From assembly GCF_037042905.1 (NCBI RefSeq), contig NC_087256.1, positions 30,902,501 through 30,966,500 on the forward strand: a DNA stretch of 64,000 bases, in the 5' to 3' direction. Positions 1 to 12,298 of this stretch are shown here, piece after piece. How positions within the stretch are numbered: position 1 is the first letter of the stretch; each line of letters opens with the position of its first letter. Source of the DNA: Lytechinus pictus (taxonomy: Eukaryota; Echinodermata; Echinoidea; Temnopleuroida; Toxopneustidae). Made by a program: the position numbers and the translations under genes. A model generated the notes under the pieces. That model ran no database searches and was not told the origin of the DNA. It saw nothing but the letters and a program-made list of their open reading frames with translations.

Positions 1-233
1 CTGGAACAACAAGCTCTCCTGATTTATTTGTAAGACTGTGGAACAACATTCATACTTGCATCAACCTGAGATATATGGAGATGTATCGGCATGTTCCACC
101 AACAATCTCGTCTCGGATGAATAAACTATACCAGATCAATAGCTTCACCACGAGTATACAGCCTCCTGCGGATGACTATGTGAAAATCATGGAGTTCCTC
201 CCAAACCTCAATGAACTCATCATTTATTGTGAT
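1..233 (+). CDS. LRR-like gene, exon A (5' truncated by window)
   Basis: Open in the frame starting at base 3 for 77 codons up to a GTAAGA donor at 234. It begins inside the module (LFVRLWNNI) and ends LPNLNELIIYCD, matching the ends of the next exons. Confidence 0.65.
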
Positions 234-3200
234 GTAAGAATTTTTGTCATCTATTTGATGTTGTGACATTGAAATTTCAATCATTTTAAAAAACTAGTTT
301 TCTGCTCTATATTTTTTTCAACCTGTTTTATATGAACTAGTGCATGCTATTTTGTGCTACAAAATCTCAAAATGGCTCTGAATATAAGACATACTCAATG
401 GCCCGTATTCTGAAGTCAGGTTTAACGTAGATCATGGTCTAACTCTGTGCTAAATTTATGGGAAGCCAAGAGTTTCAAAATTTTTATGAAGTTGTATGTT
501 TCTTATGTTTACTGTGCTCTTTCCTGATTCATCGATGGTGTAGACAATCATCTATTTATACTTCCTACACAATTATGAATGATTTGAGAGCCAAATGAGC
601 TGAAATATGATATCTCTACTGTTAGTGATTTATGTAACAATTTGCTATCCATACTTAAACAACAATTTCAAACCTGACTTTAAGTTAAACCCGACTTCAG
701 AATATGGGCCATATGTTGCCTCGCACTTATTCATTCTTGCATTTGCTCTTGATGAGTGTTAGATGAAGAAATTTGAGCATGTCTTTATTTGGTGACACAA
801 CATTTGCTCCTGCGACAATTGCTCTGTGCTTAATTTCGTCTAAGATGTAGGGTTAGGGTTGTGATGGGGTTTTATGTTAGGTCGAGGGTAGGTATAGTGT
901 TAAACCCAGGGTTGAAGTTGGTCATTCGATAAGTATGTGGAATTTAGAGCGGAGCAAATTTCATAGAACCCTTTATTGTGTGCCATTTTGAAAAAACAAA
1001 AACAAATAATGGTCAGGTTGAACTTTGTGATGTTATACCCCCTTTACACCAGATGAAGTTTCCGCTACGTTCTTGAAGTTCAGAAGCAAACCAACGTGGC
1101 ACCAGTTTCGTAATGCCCCCATTACACCGGAGGAAGTTCCCGCTACGTCCTTGAAATTCCGAAAAAAATGGCAGGGACGTAGCGATAACTTCCTTGTTTT
1201 CGAAAAATATGAAATCGTCCGTGCATGCTACGTCTGCGCTACGTCCTTGATACGTTCATGGTGCGTTAGTGGTATTCTTTCCGTGTCCGCTACGTCCATG
1301 TTACGTCGGAGCTTTTAGTACGCGATAAGAAGGTCCTTAGTGCGTCAGTACTACGCACTGCTCAGATGGCGCTCCCGCTACGTGGACTTTGGACATGTTC
1401 AAAGTCCACGTAGCGGAAAATTTGTCTCCGGAGATCATGCAGACTATGCCACGTCAATAACAGTTCTCGCTACGCTCTCAGTACGCTGCAGCAGTTCCCA
1501 CTACGTCATGGCCATTTTTCTTTGATGTAGCGAGAACTGCATGGACGTAGCGTTGGTATAATGGGGGTATTAGTGGCAATGCAGCCATCTTGGATATACT
1601 TTCGCACCATTGTAAATACCCTTGAGTGTGCTGCATTCCCACTATCACACTCTCATATTCTGCCATGAGGATGAGCTATAAAACTTGAAAAAAAAACTTC
1701 AGGCTGTCACTTTGTAAATTCTGGACTGCTAAAGGGGTTTCCAAAAGATGAATGATTGATAATCTCAATATGCCAGCTGCGGAACGAGTGGCGTGAGCAG
1801 CAATCCTCTATCATACAGTTTAATATTAAGAATGGCAAGGTTTATTTTATCCTTTTGATCTGGGATTTCCTTTCAGGATTTTGGAGATCAGTCAGAATTT
1901 GCCCTCACACCTGAAGTATTTGAGAAGCTGTGGAATCAGTTGGAATCCTTGACCCTTCTCAGTCGTCTTTCTCTGCCCATACCTGCCGGCGTCAGTTTTG
2001 ACCTGAAGCCACTCGCATCAATCCGTGTGTTTGAGACAGACAATGTGATTTCTGTTAGCAGCCTTGTACATGTTTTAACGTTCCTTCCAAAGATGAGGGA
2101 GTTGATCATTTCCGAAAAGGTGAGTCACTCTTAATTAATATAAATACTGATCATCCTCATCATCATCATCATCATCATCAATAGCATTGTCAATAGCATG
2201 GCCTCAAATTAAAGCAATAACAAATATTTCACAAATTATATGATAATTTTGCAGTTGATAAATTAGAACGACATATTAGTACCTGATGATTATTGTTTTG
2301 ATAAGGATAATTATGCCCTGTTAATTGACAGATAGTCAAGTGAAACAGTTTCTGACAGCATATAGTTGTTGATTTGTTTTGTTATGTTTTTCCTTTTGTT
2401 TGATTTGTGACTCTGTTTATTGTTAGAAATTTAATTTAATTTATCATTGTAACTTATGTTCAATAATTTGTTTAAAAAATTGTTAATTTCATTTTGATTG
2501 TAATCCTTTATGTTTGGATTTGAAATCAATGAAAATAAACTTGAAACTTGAAACTCATCATCATCATCATCATCATTCATCACCATCATTATCATCGTCA
2601 ACATTACAACCATCACCACCATCATCATCCTTCTACATCATCATTCATCATAGTTGCAACTTGTTATTCTATGTTTTTGTAACATTAAATAGAATTTCCC
2701 CTTTCACCCAATTTTAAATTCAAATTCGTAAATTATCTTTATTCATTACATGTTTGCAGGAAATTCCTGAACTGAACTACAACTCCGCTGCATTCTGTCA
2801 TCTTTGGGATAGCCTTCATACCTCGCCTGATCTCACACAGCTTTTTCTTCCTCTCCCGGCCACAGCCTGTATCCATTGTGACCTCAAGCCACTCCAGTCG
2901 GTCCAAGTCTTTGAAACAAAATCAACTTCCCTCGACATTCTAACTGTCTTGTCCAACCTTCCAAATTTACAGAAGCTATATTTACATTCTGATGTAAGTA
3001 CACTTATATTTTGAAAAGGCATACAGAGTTTAACATTTCATGTTATATTCTTCAACTCTGAATTTTATGATTTACTATAACAAATATGTATTTGTACATT
3101 TTCTTGTCACATGCATTTATTTTGTTTTATATTTTTATTCAGATACCGGGATATCCAGAAATAGACGTTAAAAAGGCACACAAGTTCTTCATCAACTTGT

Positions 3201-6200
3201 GGAGTATCCTCCTTACTTATCGTGATCTGCATCATTTGAGACTGACCATTCCTACATCTGTTCCGACCTTACATCTTGATCCCCTCGGCTCTGTGGAGAC
3301 TTTCCAAACGAAAATCAAATCTCAAATGGATGTCTTTGCAATACTTCTATCCCGTCTACCAAATATCATGGAGCTCGATATTTTTGCCACGAATAATTAC
3401 GATAGGAAGTTCCAAGAGGATGAGTACTATGATAAAGTCGTTTTAGCTATTGTCGATGGGATGGTGAAGAATTACATCCAACCAACAGTTCTCAATGTGA
3501 CCTTTGACCCTAGAAGTAAGGCAAGCAATACAGTGTCGCGTACCTCTGTTGAGAAGTTTATTCAAATGTTAAGGACCCGTGGCTCAATGGAAAAGGTTGA
3601 AATCGTCAGCTTTAATTACTGCGTGTTCAACGAAACTGACTTGGTAAAAATCATCGCAGCCATCAGGGAAGTCGCATCTATTACTGTTTTCAGGTATGTT
3701 TGTGTTATAGGGAAGCAACTTCCTTGCGCTATCTAACCCAGACTAGGGCTATGTGTCACAAAGAGTTGCATTTGATCCGATCAACCACAACTATGGACAG
3801 CAGCAATGTCAACATCTAAAATTGAAATTTGTTCAAAATATTTTCGAGATATGATGTATTCATACATTCATCATTCTCTTGATCATTCAGTGTGATTCCC
3901 TTTGTTTACTAAGGAGATTGTGCAAATTTCCTTTAGAAAGAATTATGGTATGGATGGATTTCCATACAGTTGAGATTAATTGGATCAATCGTAACTCTCT
4001 GTAAGACGGGCCCAGGGCCATGTCTCAAAAAGAGTTATGATAGATTAAAATCAAACTAAAATTGTTGGTGATCTAAATTTTTAGAAATTAGGAAGTTAGG
4101 ATTGTTTGTCAAATGTATAAATATGTATGTCATTGTATAGTGTTGTATTCGCTTTTTATATGCCCAAAACAGATTTTTGTGTATTTCTTTTTATACATGA
4201 CAATAAATTAACTTGAATCTATGAGTTTAAATTGAATCCATTGCAAAATAGTATTGTAAGAATTGGCCCTGGTCCGTGTTACAATAAACAAATATGGTAT
4301 CTTTGCTATTGGTGATAACAAGGACATCTAAATTTTGAGTGACTGTTGGGCCCCTTTTTCCATAATAGTAATACTGTTGGAGGCAATTTTACTAACAAAG
4401 AGGTTCAATGCAGTTTATTACCAATGTTCATTGTGACATCAATTTGTCAATATTGGTGTAATTGAAGGCTATACTTGAATAATCAAAATAGGAAATTTTG
4501 ATAGTCTTTCTATTGAGAATAAACATGGAGGAATCTCCAATTATGTTGCCCATAGATGAAAAATGATATATTAAAAAATTCCAGCCCTTGTAATTACTGA
4601 GATTTAGATTTAGATTTAGATTTATTTATTTCCACAATCTGGTAAAAATACAGGTACAATAGCATAAAAAACACATTAAAAAAATACATTCAAACGTGAA
4701 TACAAAAGGGTACATTATAAATATAGTAAATATTAACAGAAAGTGGTGGGATTAACAATAGGCCTCAAGACCTTTCAAAGGTCAATCCCTATAACACAAA
4801 AGATTTACCAACACAAAAGATTTACCAAAACGAAAACCAAGGGGGGGGGGGGGACGGATAAGGCAAATTAATATGAGTTCAGAAGAAAATTTCTAAATGT
4901 TCGTTTAAAAGTCGAAAGACTTTGGCAAGATTTCAGGCTACTAGGAAGGCTATTCCATATACTCGGTCCTGAATATTTAACGGTTGATCGAGAAAAATTA
5001 TATTTGTAATTGGGTACATACAAATTATCGTTCTGTCGCATATCATATACATATTTTTTCTTAATAAAACAATTACCTAAAAATTGTTCTAAGTAGAGGG
5101 AACAAGCAATACAATGTATCTCTGACAGGTTGTAAGAGTTGACTGGCTCTGCACTGACAACAATATGATTATCAATAATGTAACTTTTAATTTTTTATTT
5201 TTGTATCTTCCATTACCATTTTTTTATATTTTCAGGATTGATTGTAACTTACAACCTGAAGGCGTGCTCTCACGCTATGCCATACAACATGATTACAAGG
5301 AAGAAGATACTGACAATAGTGATAAACGTGGGTCGCTGATGCTTACTCTATTTTACAGAGATGAAGAGGTAAAAACTTACATTACATAGGGCCTTTTTTG
5401 TGCATGATTTTCCTGTGCAATGTAAGAGTTTATTGCAAAATGTGCCAAAATCTGACAAAGTTCCCATAGGCTTTATCTTGCCATGCAATATCATACAATA
5501 TAGCACAGTAGATTGAAAATTGATCCCAAAAGGTTACACAATGTGTAAAAATGTATGAACTTTACTGTGGAATATTTATATGATATTGACTGGCCTTGAG
5601 GGTAACATCAAATATTTTGCCCACAACAGAATCAATCTTTAGACAAGGGCAATATGGTTCTGTTAAGGGCAATATATTTGATGTTTCCCTCAAGAAGAGC
5701 CAGTCAATATTATTATTATTACCCACAGCTGGATAATATGTAATTCAAGCTATTATTTGGAACAATTTATATGCCTGTTTCTGAAGTCTGGATATTCATG
5801 AACTTGGCAAATTAATCCTTGCTATTAAGTGTGACATAATAGCATCCAAAATATGACTTTTACTGAGTTGATAAAATGCCTTGTATAGGTAATAATCAGT
5901 TTTATTGACTGGTCTTAGAATAATAATCATGAGAAATGATGATGATGATAATAATAGTGTCATATTTACCCAGGGTAGCCACTTCAATTCTGAAAACTGT
6001 TCTCCCAGTGGGTCCTGCTCACCATGAGAACTTTATTATTACCCCAGTTTTTGGTGGACTGCATATAGGTACTCAAGTATTTTAGTAATTATAATTGATT
6101 TATTTTTGCCATGAGAAACCAGGGGCCTGTATCATAAAAACTTTGCCCTAAAAAAACTCTGGCAAATTAACAAAAACTCTGATGTACATACTTCCTTCCT

Positions 6201-6796
6201 CGGGTGAGGACAGTGGTGTGCCACATTGAACATATAAACAGCTAGTCTTAAAACGTACCTTTTGAAATAATTAGCCAATAAGCTTTATTTTTGAAATGTT
6301 TTTTAGCACCTGTTTTTCTGCTTGGTAACATAATTATGGCAATATGAATGTATTGAGTAGTGAAAATTTCAAGTGGGTCTATATTACAAGACTGCACTGT
6401 TGAGAATGTTGCATTATGGGCAATGACTTGAAGTGGGGCTATTGAGGTTGCTGGCTCATATGCCCATCAAAATGTACTTCTAGATCAAATGCTTATCATA
6501 TTGCTGTAATACTCATTTTCTTGACTTGGCTTTGTTTTGAAACCCTGACGATGTGGCTCCTAAAGACACCCCCCTTCCCCAACTTAATTTTGATAATGTT
6601 ATATGTGAATTGAATTGATTAATTGTGTCATAGTAAGAGATGGAAAGGCATAATATTGTACACAATTATTTACTTTCTCAATCCATTCACCAAACTAATA
6701 TTTCACAAATTTCTATGATTACCATCTTGATTTTTTTTTTCTCTTCAGACAAATGTTAGGACAGAGAGAAGTTTTATACTACCTCGACTGCAGTGA
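1..6796 (+). CDS. LRR-like modular repeat protein, 3' part of gene (six exons seen)
   Basis: Six exons can be joined in one frame: 1-233 (5' cut by the window edge), 1877-2119, 2760-2993, 3143-3693, 5236-5368 and 6749-6796 (TGA at 6794). Every junction has AG/GT and a compatible phase. The first four exons each carry a related module of about 77-81 residues: an LW-x-x-L helix-like start, a leucine-rich strand, a D-L-K-P-L segment, V-F-E-T, and an ending L-P-N-hydrophobic-x-E-L. This resembles irregular leucine-rich repeats. The fourth exon continues for about 100 more residues of different sequence, and the last two exons give a charged tail ending ILPRLQ. No NACHT, TIR, death or membrane domain is visible, but the N-terminal part is missing. 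Large LRR-bearing receptor families (for example NLRs) are known in sea urchins; membership here is inference only. LINE, MITE and microsatellite DNA fill the introns. Confidence 0.72.
400..711. mobile_element. MITE-like inverted-repeat element, family F, in an intron of the LRR-like gene
   Basis: The left end GGCCCGTATTCTGAAGTCAG and the right end (reverse complement of CTTCAGAATATGGGCC) form terminal inverted repeats over about 310 bases. Related copies lie at about 26390-27205 (with another element inserted) and 39466-39750. No coding capacity. Confidence 0.6.
785..970. mobile_element. Inverted-repeat element, family E (short copy)
   Basis: It starts CATTTGCTCCTGCGACAATT and ends with GGAGCAAATTT in the opposite sense. 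A longer copy with the same termini spans 34682-35510. The inside holds GGGTTAGGGTT-like text. Confidence 0.5.
1036..1569. mobile_element. MITE with TTA target duplication (PIF/Harbinger-like)
   Basis: Left terminus TACCCCCTTTACACC and right terminus, inverted, TACCCCCATTATACC. Both sides are flanked by TTA (1033-1035 and 1570-1572). GCTACGT motifs recur in both orientations, and 1375-1416 is a palindrome with 17-base arms. TTA/TAA duplication is typical of PIF/Harbinger; superfamily is inferred. Confidence 0.65.
1877..2119 (+). CDS. LRR-like gene, exon B
   Basis: 81 codons, phase 0 at both ends, acceptor TTTCAG and donor GTGAGT. The module contains FEKLWNQLESL, DLKPLASIRVFET and LPKMRELIISEK. 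Confidence 0.75.
2535..2650 (+). repeat. ATC/CAT trinucleotide microsatellite
   Basis: Imperfect CAT/ATC repeats about 110 bases upstream of an LRR-like exon; a smaller tract is at 2152-2181. His-rich and Asp-rich reading frames here are artefacts. Confidence 0.8.
2760..2993 (+). CDS. LRR-like gene, exon C
   Basis: 78 codons, phase 0 at both ends, acceptor TTGCAG and donor GTAAGT. It has the module landmarks LWDSLHTSPDLTQL, DLKPLQSVQVFETK and LPNLQKLYLHSD. Confidence 0.75.
3143..3693 (+). CDS. LRR-like gene, exon D (module plus unique C-terminal region)
   Basis: 551 bases, entering in phase 0 and leaving with two bases of an arginine codon. The first ~78 residues are another module (FFINLWSILLTYRDLHHL, VETFQTK, LPNIMELDIF); the rest is unique, with charged helices. 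Acceptor TATTCAG, donor GTATGT. Confidence 0.75.
3750..4012. mobile_element. MITE-like element, family C
   Basis: Termini are related to GTCTTACAAAGAGTTACGAT and its inverse (ATCAATCGTAACTCTCTGTA at the right). Other copies: about 8382-8712 and 48245-48505. Directly followed by a family D element. Confidence 0.5.
4013..4272. mobile_element. MITE-like element, family D, next to family C
   Basis: Begins GGCCATGTCTCAAAAAGAGT then ATAGATTAAAATCAAACT; ends with inverted GAGTTTAAATTGAATC ... GGCCCTGG. A related copy at about 48508-48632 also follows a C element. Confidence 0.45.
4600..5200 (-). mobile_element. LINE 3' fragment: end of reverse transcriptase ORF plus short-repeat tail
   Basis: Read on the minus strand, an open stretch of at least 85 codons ends at the stop at 4868-4870. 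It contains GPSIWNSLPSSLKSC and then STFKRTFRNFLLNS, the characteristic C-terminal end of non-LTR retrotransposon polymerases. The 3' side ends in a run of TCTAAA units (4603-4624 on plus). The catalytic RT domain is absent: a 5'-truncated insertion in an intron of the LRR-like gene. Confidence 0.75.
5236..5368 (+). CDS. LRR-like gene, exon E
   Basis: 133 bases completing the split arginine codon and continuing for 44 codons, acidic (KEEDTDNSDKR) and ending FYRDEE. Acceptor TTTTCAG, donor GTAAAA (weaker). Confidence 0.6.
6749..6796 (+). CDS. LRR-like gene, terminal exon
   Basis: A pyrimidine tract and CTCTTCAG precede 15 codons and TGA in the right phase. It is short, so the call rests on the acceptor, the phase match and lack of a better exon nearby. 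Confidence 0.45.
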   Translation, partial: TNVRTERSFILPRLQ

Positions 6797-7114
6797 CAAA
6801 CTAGCAGCATTGAACACCCCCAAAAAAGGAGTGTAACTGAAATGAAAAAGATACTTGAAATAGAGCCTCTTCAACAGAGAGAGAAATTAGATCGTCTGAC
6901 AATCTTCCAGCAGGCAGGGAGGAGTGAGCTTGCTGTGCCGGTTCAATCTGCTCTGTGCCTGGCCCAAAGGAACCTGTGTAACCCTTCAAGTGCTAATAGT
7001 ATCATTCCGATTGCAACAAAGAAAAAATGTTTGAAGTTTTCCTTTATGCCTGTTCTGTTGTTGAATGGAACAACTTACCCAACTTGATCAAATCAATTCT
7101 TGACAAAGAAAAAT

Positions 7115-7410
7115 TCAAAGTAATAATAATAATAGGCATTTATATAGCGCCATCTGTCTAGAAATATTCTATTCCGAGGCGCGATTTTATTAGTATTATT
7201 AACCCAGCTTTAGCTCGAGCTGCCTTTCAGCGCTCATGCATTCAAGGGATTAATCCTGCCGGGTACCCATTCACCTCACCTGGGTTGGGTGCAGCACAAT
7301 GTGGATGAATTTCTTGCTGAAGGAAATTACCCTATGGCTGGGATTCGAACCCACGACCACAAGTAGCAATCCAGAAGTACCTAATGCCTCTCACCTCCAC
7401 GTCGCAACCA
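7115..7410 (-). mobile_element. tRNA-derived SINE, minus orientation
   Basis: On the minus strand a Pol III B-box-like GGTTCGAATCC (about 7345) is followed by a body containing AACCCAGGTGAGGTGAATGG, TATATAAATGCC and an ATT-repeat tail. The same body occurs at 21765-22062. Confidence 0.7.
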
Positions 7411-8380
7411 TCAGCGCACCCTACCCTGTCTGTTTGACGCCTTTTAGTGGAGTTGGGCAGTATCCTGGAAGTAAGTGAGTAATAAACCTTGGCCCCGTTG
7501 CCTGAAAATTGGTTTAAAGGTCCTTTGGTAGATTTACTATCCCTCAATTAGGTTGCACTGGCCTAAAACATTTCCCATAGACTCGTGTGTTAAAGTGGCA
7601 CTTAAAAAAATTCATAAAAAAATAAGGATAAAATTTGAGGGTCGATTGTTTACTACCAGTGGATAGGAAATATATCTGACATTCCATATCTGACCAGAAA
7701 AGGGTACCTCGACCGGTTCAGTTTAAAAGTAAATCGGCATTTATGAAGACTACGCTTGACAGGATCAAATTCAGCACCTGAGTCAGTAAAATGGCACTTA
7801 TTCTTCCGCCAGTCAAATTTAGTTCCAAACTTGGTGATATATCTTCCCAATTTGGGAAAAGGAAGTTCAGTAGTTACCAAAAATAGAATCAGTGTTAGAT
7901 GGACAATCATACTCATTCGCTTTTGTCAATCAGCAATATCAAACTAAAGAATTGAAAATGGGTTGGCTCGAATGAATATCTTTTGCCTGCCAGTTGTAAT
8001 TAGGCCCCTTGTGACCGTTACTTCCTTGGAACCCTAATTTTGATTGGCTGTTGAGCAGCGTCAGTTACCAATGTATGACAAAGTTATACTTTTATGCAAT
8101 AGGATCTTGATGTGTTGTAGTTTGAGAATTTATACTAGTATTCTACTTTGCTCAGAAAGAGTAACATTTGGCCATTCAGGGTCCTATTTCCTAAAGAATA
8201 TTTATGATAACAAATGCACAATTTCTATAACAAATTTACTATCATCCAATCAGATTGAAGTATTTCAGTAGCTTTTAACTGTTATTGCAATTTTGTTATT
8301 GTAACAAGCTTTATGAAACGGGCCCCTGGTCATCTGAAGAGCATTTCATCAACTTTTGCATCTAACAAGTTGTCAAATCA
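7411..8380. other. Intergenic, no gene recognised
   Basis: Contains an unassigned minus-strand open stretch (7653-7916, 87 codons) with no recognised domain, and low-complexity sequence. Nothing here supports a gene. Confidence 0.4.
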
Positions 8381-8381
8381 G

Positions 8382-8712
8382 GGCCCTGTCTTACAAAGAG
8401 TTACTATTGATCCAATCAATCGTAACTCTATGGAAATCCATCAGTGTCATAATTTTTTTTTAGAGAGTCAAAAGGGGCCCAAGCTTTCGATCCTAGCAGA
8501 ATCTTTGTCGGAGGCGAAGAACAAATTTGCACAGTGACCTTTGTATGCAAAGAGAATCGCAGTGAATTTTCAAGAAAACAATGAGTGCATGAATATACAT
8601 CATTGCTTGAAAAAATTATGAACAAACATGCATTATAGATGTTGATGTTTCTGGCCGTCCATAGTTGCTATTGATCGGATCAATCGTAACTCTTTGTAAG
8701 ATGGGGCACTGG
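8382..8712. mobile_element. MITE-like element, family C, with internal PLE-like motif
   Basis: Left GTCTTACAAAGAGTTACTAT and right, inverted, ATCTTACAAAGAGTTACGAT. Between them is a block (8464-8520) shared with 63468-63525: AAGCTTTCGATCCTAGCAGA followed by ATCTTTGTCGGAGGC. Confidence 0.55.
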
Positions 8713-8837
8713 TTTCACCATTAAGTGATAATGGGAGTGCAGTGACCTTGGACTCAGATTACCTGGGGAGTCTTACCTGAAAAAAAAAAATTGTCTGTTA
8801 TTTTCCTGTAGATGAGAGAAGACCCAATGAAGCACTG

Positions 8838-9102
8838 GTGGATCTAGGGCCGGCTGTGCCCCCCCCCCTTTGAGAAGCAAAATTAAAATTTGTAATGTAA
8901 AAATTCTGTTAAAACAGAAGTGTGCCCCCCCCCCCTTTGAAAGTGAAGACCTTTTTTTTTTTTTGCTTGTCAATATTTCGGAGACGAAGAACCCTTAATT
9001 TTTGGTTAAAAGGTTAAAAACCATTTTTTATTTTGCTTGTCAAATTTTTCCTCAGAAAATGTGCCCCCCCCCCTTTTGGAAAATCCTGGATCTGCCCCTG
9101 CA
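8838..9102. mobile_element. Poly-C bounded repeat with GGATCTAG/CTGGATCTGCCCCTG ends
   Basis: Starts GGTGGATCTAGGGCCGG and ends ATCCTGGATCTGCCCCTG. Three internal copies of GTGCCCCCCCCC(T)TTTG suggest a short internal duplication. Similar termini occur at 37934-38160 and 53822-54160. Confidence 0.5.
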
Positions 9103-10477
9103 GCTAGCGTAGGGCACCATAAATGAAAATTTGCGATCAACTTTCAAACAACCTTTTCAATTGGTTGATAGGGATGTGTTGAACAGTTTGTGCATATAAT
9201 AATGCTCATGATTGGTCAGTGCTATTTTGTCACCACTTGCAGTCTTCATATTATGGATCCGAGGACTCTGACCTGTTTGACCATATTAGGAAAAAAAAAA
9301 TCAACATTCCTTTAAGAAATACTGCTTATTTTTTATTATTTATACAGTCTTTCATAAGTTTTGGAACCCTAAGTAATGATTAATGAATGAGTATACATGA
9401 ATTGTTCATTATGCTCTGTATCGTGACAGTTTACCTGCTTAGTACTTCCTCTCAGTTTCTTGTTTTGCGGCACATTCTTTTATTGATTAAGTTTTTTTTA
9501 TCTGACATTTGTATTGAATTGCTTTGTAGTGTGATGCTGCAATTTGTACACTGTAGGGACTATGATAACTTGTGTATTGACCTTCTGAATTTATATGAAC
9601 AGTACTAAATACTGAATGAAAATAATTGGCAAAAGATGTATTTTTTTAAACATGTATATATTCCTCGTGCCTATTTTAAAATAAAATAATTTGTATTTTA
9701 TTGTAATCATTACAATTAAAAAGAAAATTCTATCATTCATTGATTTAAAAATGCAATAAAGTAATAATGTCGATAGACAATAAACATTTCCATAGTCCAA
9801 TATGATTGCAGCTGAATTTTGACTACTATCAATGTCTTTGTTTATGAATTTAAGTACCTCATTATTTCATTGCATTCTGACTTTTTAACACTTTTGTGAT
9901 GTCTTAAAAAATGGAAATACAATGAACCTGTTAACAAGAAGGCCAAACAATGTCAGTTTGTTTGGCTGCTTGCGAATATTTGTTCATGAAAATATGTGTA
10001 TCTTTGTTATGTGAGAATAAAGCTTTGCAGTTCATAATAACATCATTTTTACTGAGACTGTTTTCTCTGAAATTATTCAATGATGTATTTTTATTGTTAC
10101 ATATATATTTATTTCCATTCTTCAAAAATATGTTTTTTTTCTTGTTCACATGTAGAGGACAAAGGGGAAGGGGGCTGCTTAACTGATGATCTTTGCACCA
10201 TATGCGCTCAGTATACGCTTATACCTTTAACTAATATAATCCATACACATACCACTCATCAAGGCATTATAGGTCTCTCAAAAATCATGTCCAATATGGA
10301 TGAAAAGATTAATGCTAGAAATGTATTACTTTTCTGTATTTTGGCTCCATATGTACTATAGTAGGTCCATGATATGACACATCAAGCAAAGTACTTCATG
10401 TCGTACATGGAATTTAAAGTGGGATTGAACCGACCAATACTGTGTGAAGTCTCTCATTTACAGATAGCATTAAAATG

Positions 10478-11113
10478 TACCATCCATCCATCCATCCATC
10501 CATTCATTTGTCCATCCATCCAGTCATTTATTCATCCATCCATCCATTTATTTATTCATTCATTTAACCATCCATCCATCTATCCATCCATTCATCCATC
10601 CATCCATCCAGTCATTCATCCATCCATCCATCCTCCCATCCGTACATCCAGTCATTCATTTATTCATCCATTCGTACATCCAGTCTTCCATTCATTCATC
10701 CATCCAGTCATTAATCCATCCATCCATTTATCCATTCATCCATCCGTCCAGTCATTCATTCATCCATCCATCCGTATATCCATCCAGTCATCCATCCATT
10801 TATTCATCCATCCGTCCGTCCATTCATTCATCCATCCATCCATCCATTTATCCATCCGTCCGTCCATCCAGTCATTCATTCATCCATCCATCCATCCATC
10901 CATCCATCCATCCATCCATCCATCCATCCATCCATCCATCCATCCATCCATCCATCCATCCATCCATCCATCCATCCATCCATCCATCCATCCATCCATC
11001 CATCCATCCATCCATCCATCCATCCATGATCCATCCATTAATCCGTCCGTCCATCCATCCATCCATTCATCCATCCATCCATCCCTTTATTCATTCATCC
11101 ATCCATTTATCTA
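10478..11113 (+). repeat. ATCC tetranucleotide microsatellite (about 630 bases)
   Basis: Degenerate at the left, nearly perfect (ATCC)n from about 10880 to 11025. It produces spurious HPSIHPSI and MDGWMDGW reading frames. Confidence 0.97.
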
Positions 11114-12120
11114 TTTTTTATGGGAGTGATTTGATTTTGCTTCATTTATTCTTATTCCAAGACAAAAAGATAAGCATACACTGCGAGGTAGCTACGATTG
11201 GATAGAATAGTGACAAAAAAGGTTGGTAAAGGGATATATTGAAAAGCTTAGCTTGTGAAATAAATATTCAGTGCTTGATTGAAATTAATTAAAACAACAT
11301 AAGTTAACATTTATTTATTATCAATTCACCATTCAGGGAGACAATTACCAAGTAAAACATATATACAAAATGAACACACATAATGCACGAACATTCTAAA
11401 ACAAAGATTTTACATCTTTCTTCTTGAATGAAGCATTTTGATCTTGACACATTTTATAGATATTATAAAAGGGTAATGAATTTCGGTATCAATCAGTGAA
11501 GTGTTTTTATTTTCAAAAGATATTTGAATTTGATCATCAACTTCCAAGTAGGAGGCATATTTCTTAGTTTTGATCAAAATTACTAATGAAAAAAGTAGTT
11601 TTTGTAGCTAAAACAGAAACCATCTGAGTTTTGGGTATTAAAGCGATAGTCATACCCATATATAACTACCCACCTACATACACTTGTTCACCTACCAAAC
11701 CCTAGTCTGCAAGTACAGACTCATATTTGACAGTACTTTCACCAATAACAGGTCTGAAGAAAGACTAGATAGAGCCAGCCACAGTATACACTCGGCTATG
11801 CAAATGGTGAAAACCAAGGGTCTGTGCATGCATGCCTCAGTGCAGACTAACCAAATCCTGCAAACCTACCAAACATGCGTGACCAATGAAGCCATAAACA
11901 AGTTTTTTCTCTGTGTGCAAAAGCGCTCCCTACAAGTTGTCGCCAGAATGACCTCGGGGGCGAAAAACCTTGGGGAAAAACATACCCTAAACACGTGTAG
12001 CTAATCTTAAAAAAAAGCTTTGGAAAAAAAACATACCCCGGCTAAACACATTTGACCCCACGATTTGGGGGCCAGTCAAATATATTGCTGTACCATGCGC
12101 ATGACCAAAAAAACATGTTT
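11114..12120. other. Intergenic upstream of NANS, no gene recognised
   Basis: An open stretch of 106 codons at 11684-12004 (plus) has ordinary residue composition but no domain I recognise. It could be a decayed repeat or an unrecognised exon. Confidence 0.35.
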
Positions 12121-12123
12121 AAT

Positions 12124-12298
12124 AGCAGATTTCCTGTAAATTACGCTTATTTACTGCTTGCCTATTTAAAAAAAAATCATTGTCCAATCAATGCTGATGC
12201 ACGCTTTTATCACACGCTATTTTATTCATGAGTCCAATCTTTTTAATTAATGAGTCCAATATTCAAATATAAGCGTAATTTATACAGGAAATCTGCAT
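12124..12298. repeat. Short inverted-repeat (foldback) element
   Basis: Left AGCAGATTTCCTGTAAATTA and a right arm that is its near reverse complement (AATTTATACAGGAAATCTGC) enclose about 110 bases. Probably a small MITE. Confidence 0.55.

Noticed and set aside
10374..11129. 251-codon open frame rich in HPSIHPSI, with minus-strand MDGW frames
   Set aside because: It is the translation of the ATCC microsatellite, open in several frames at once.
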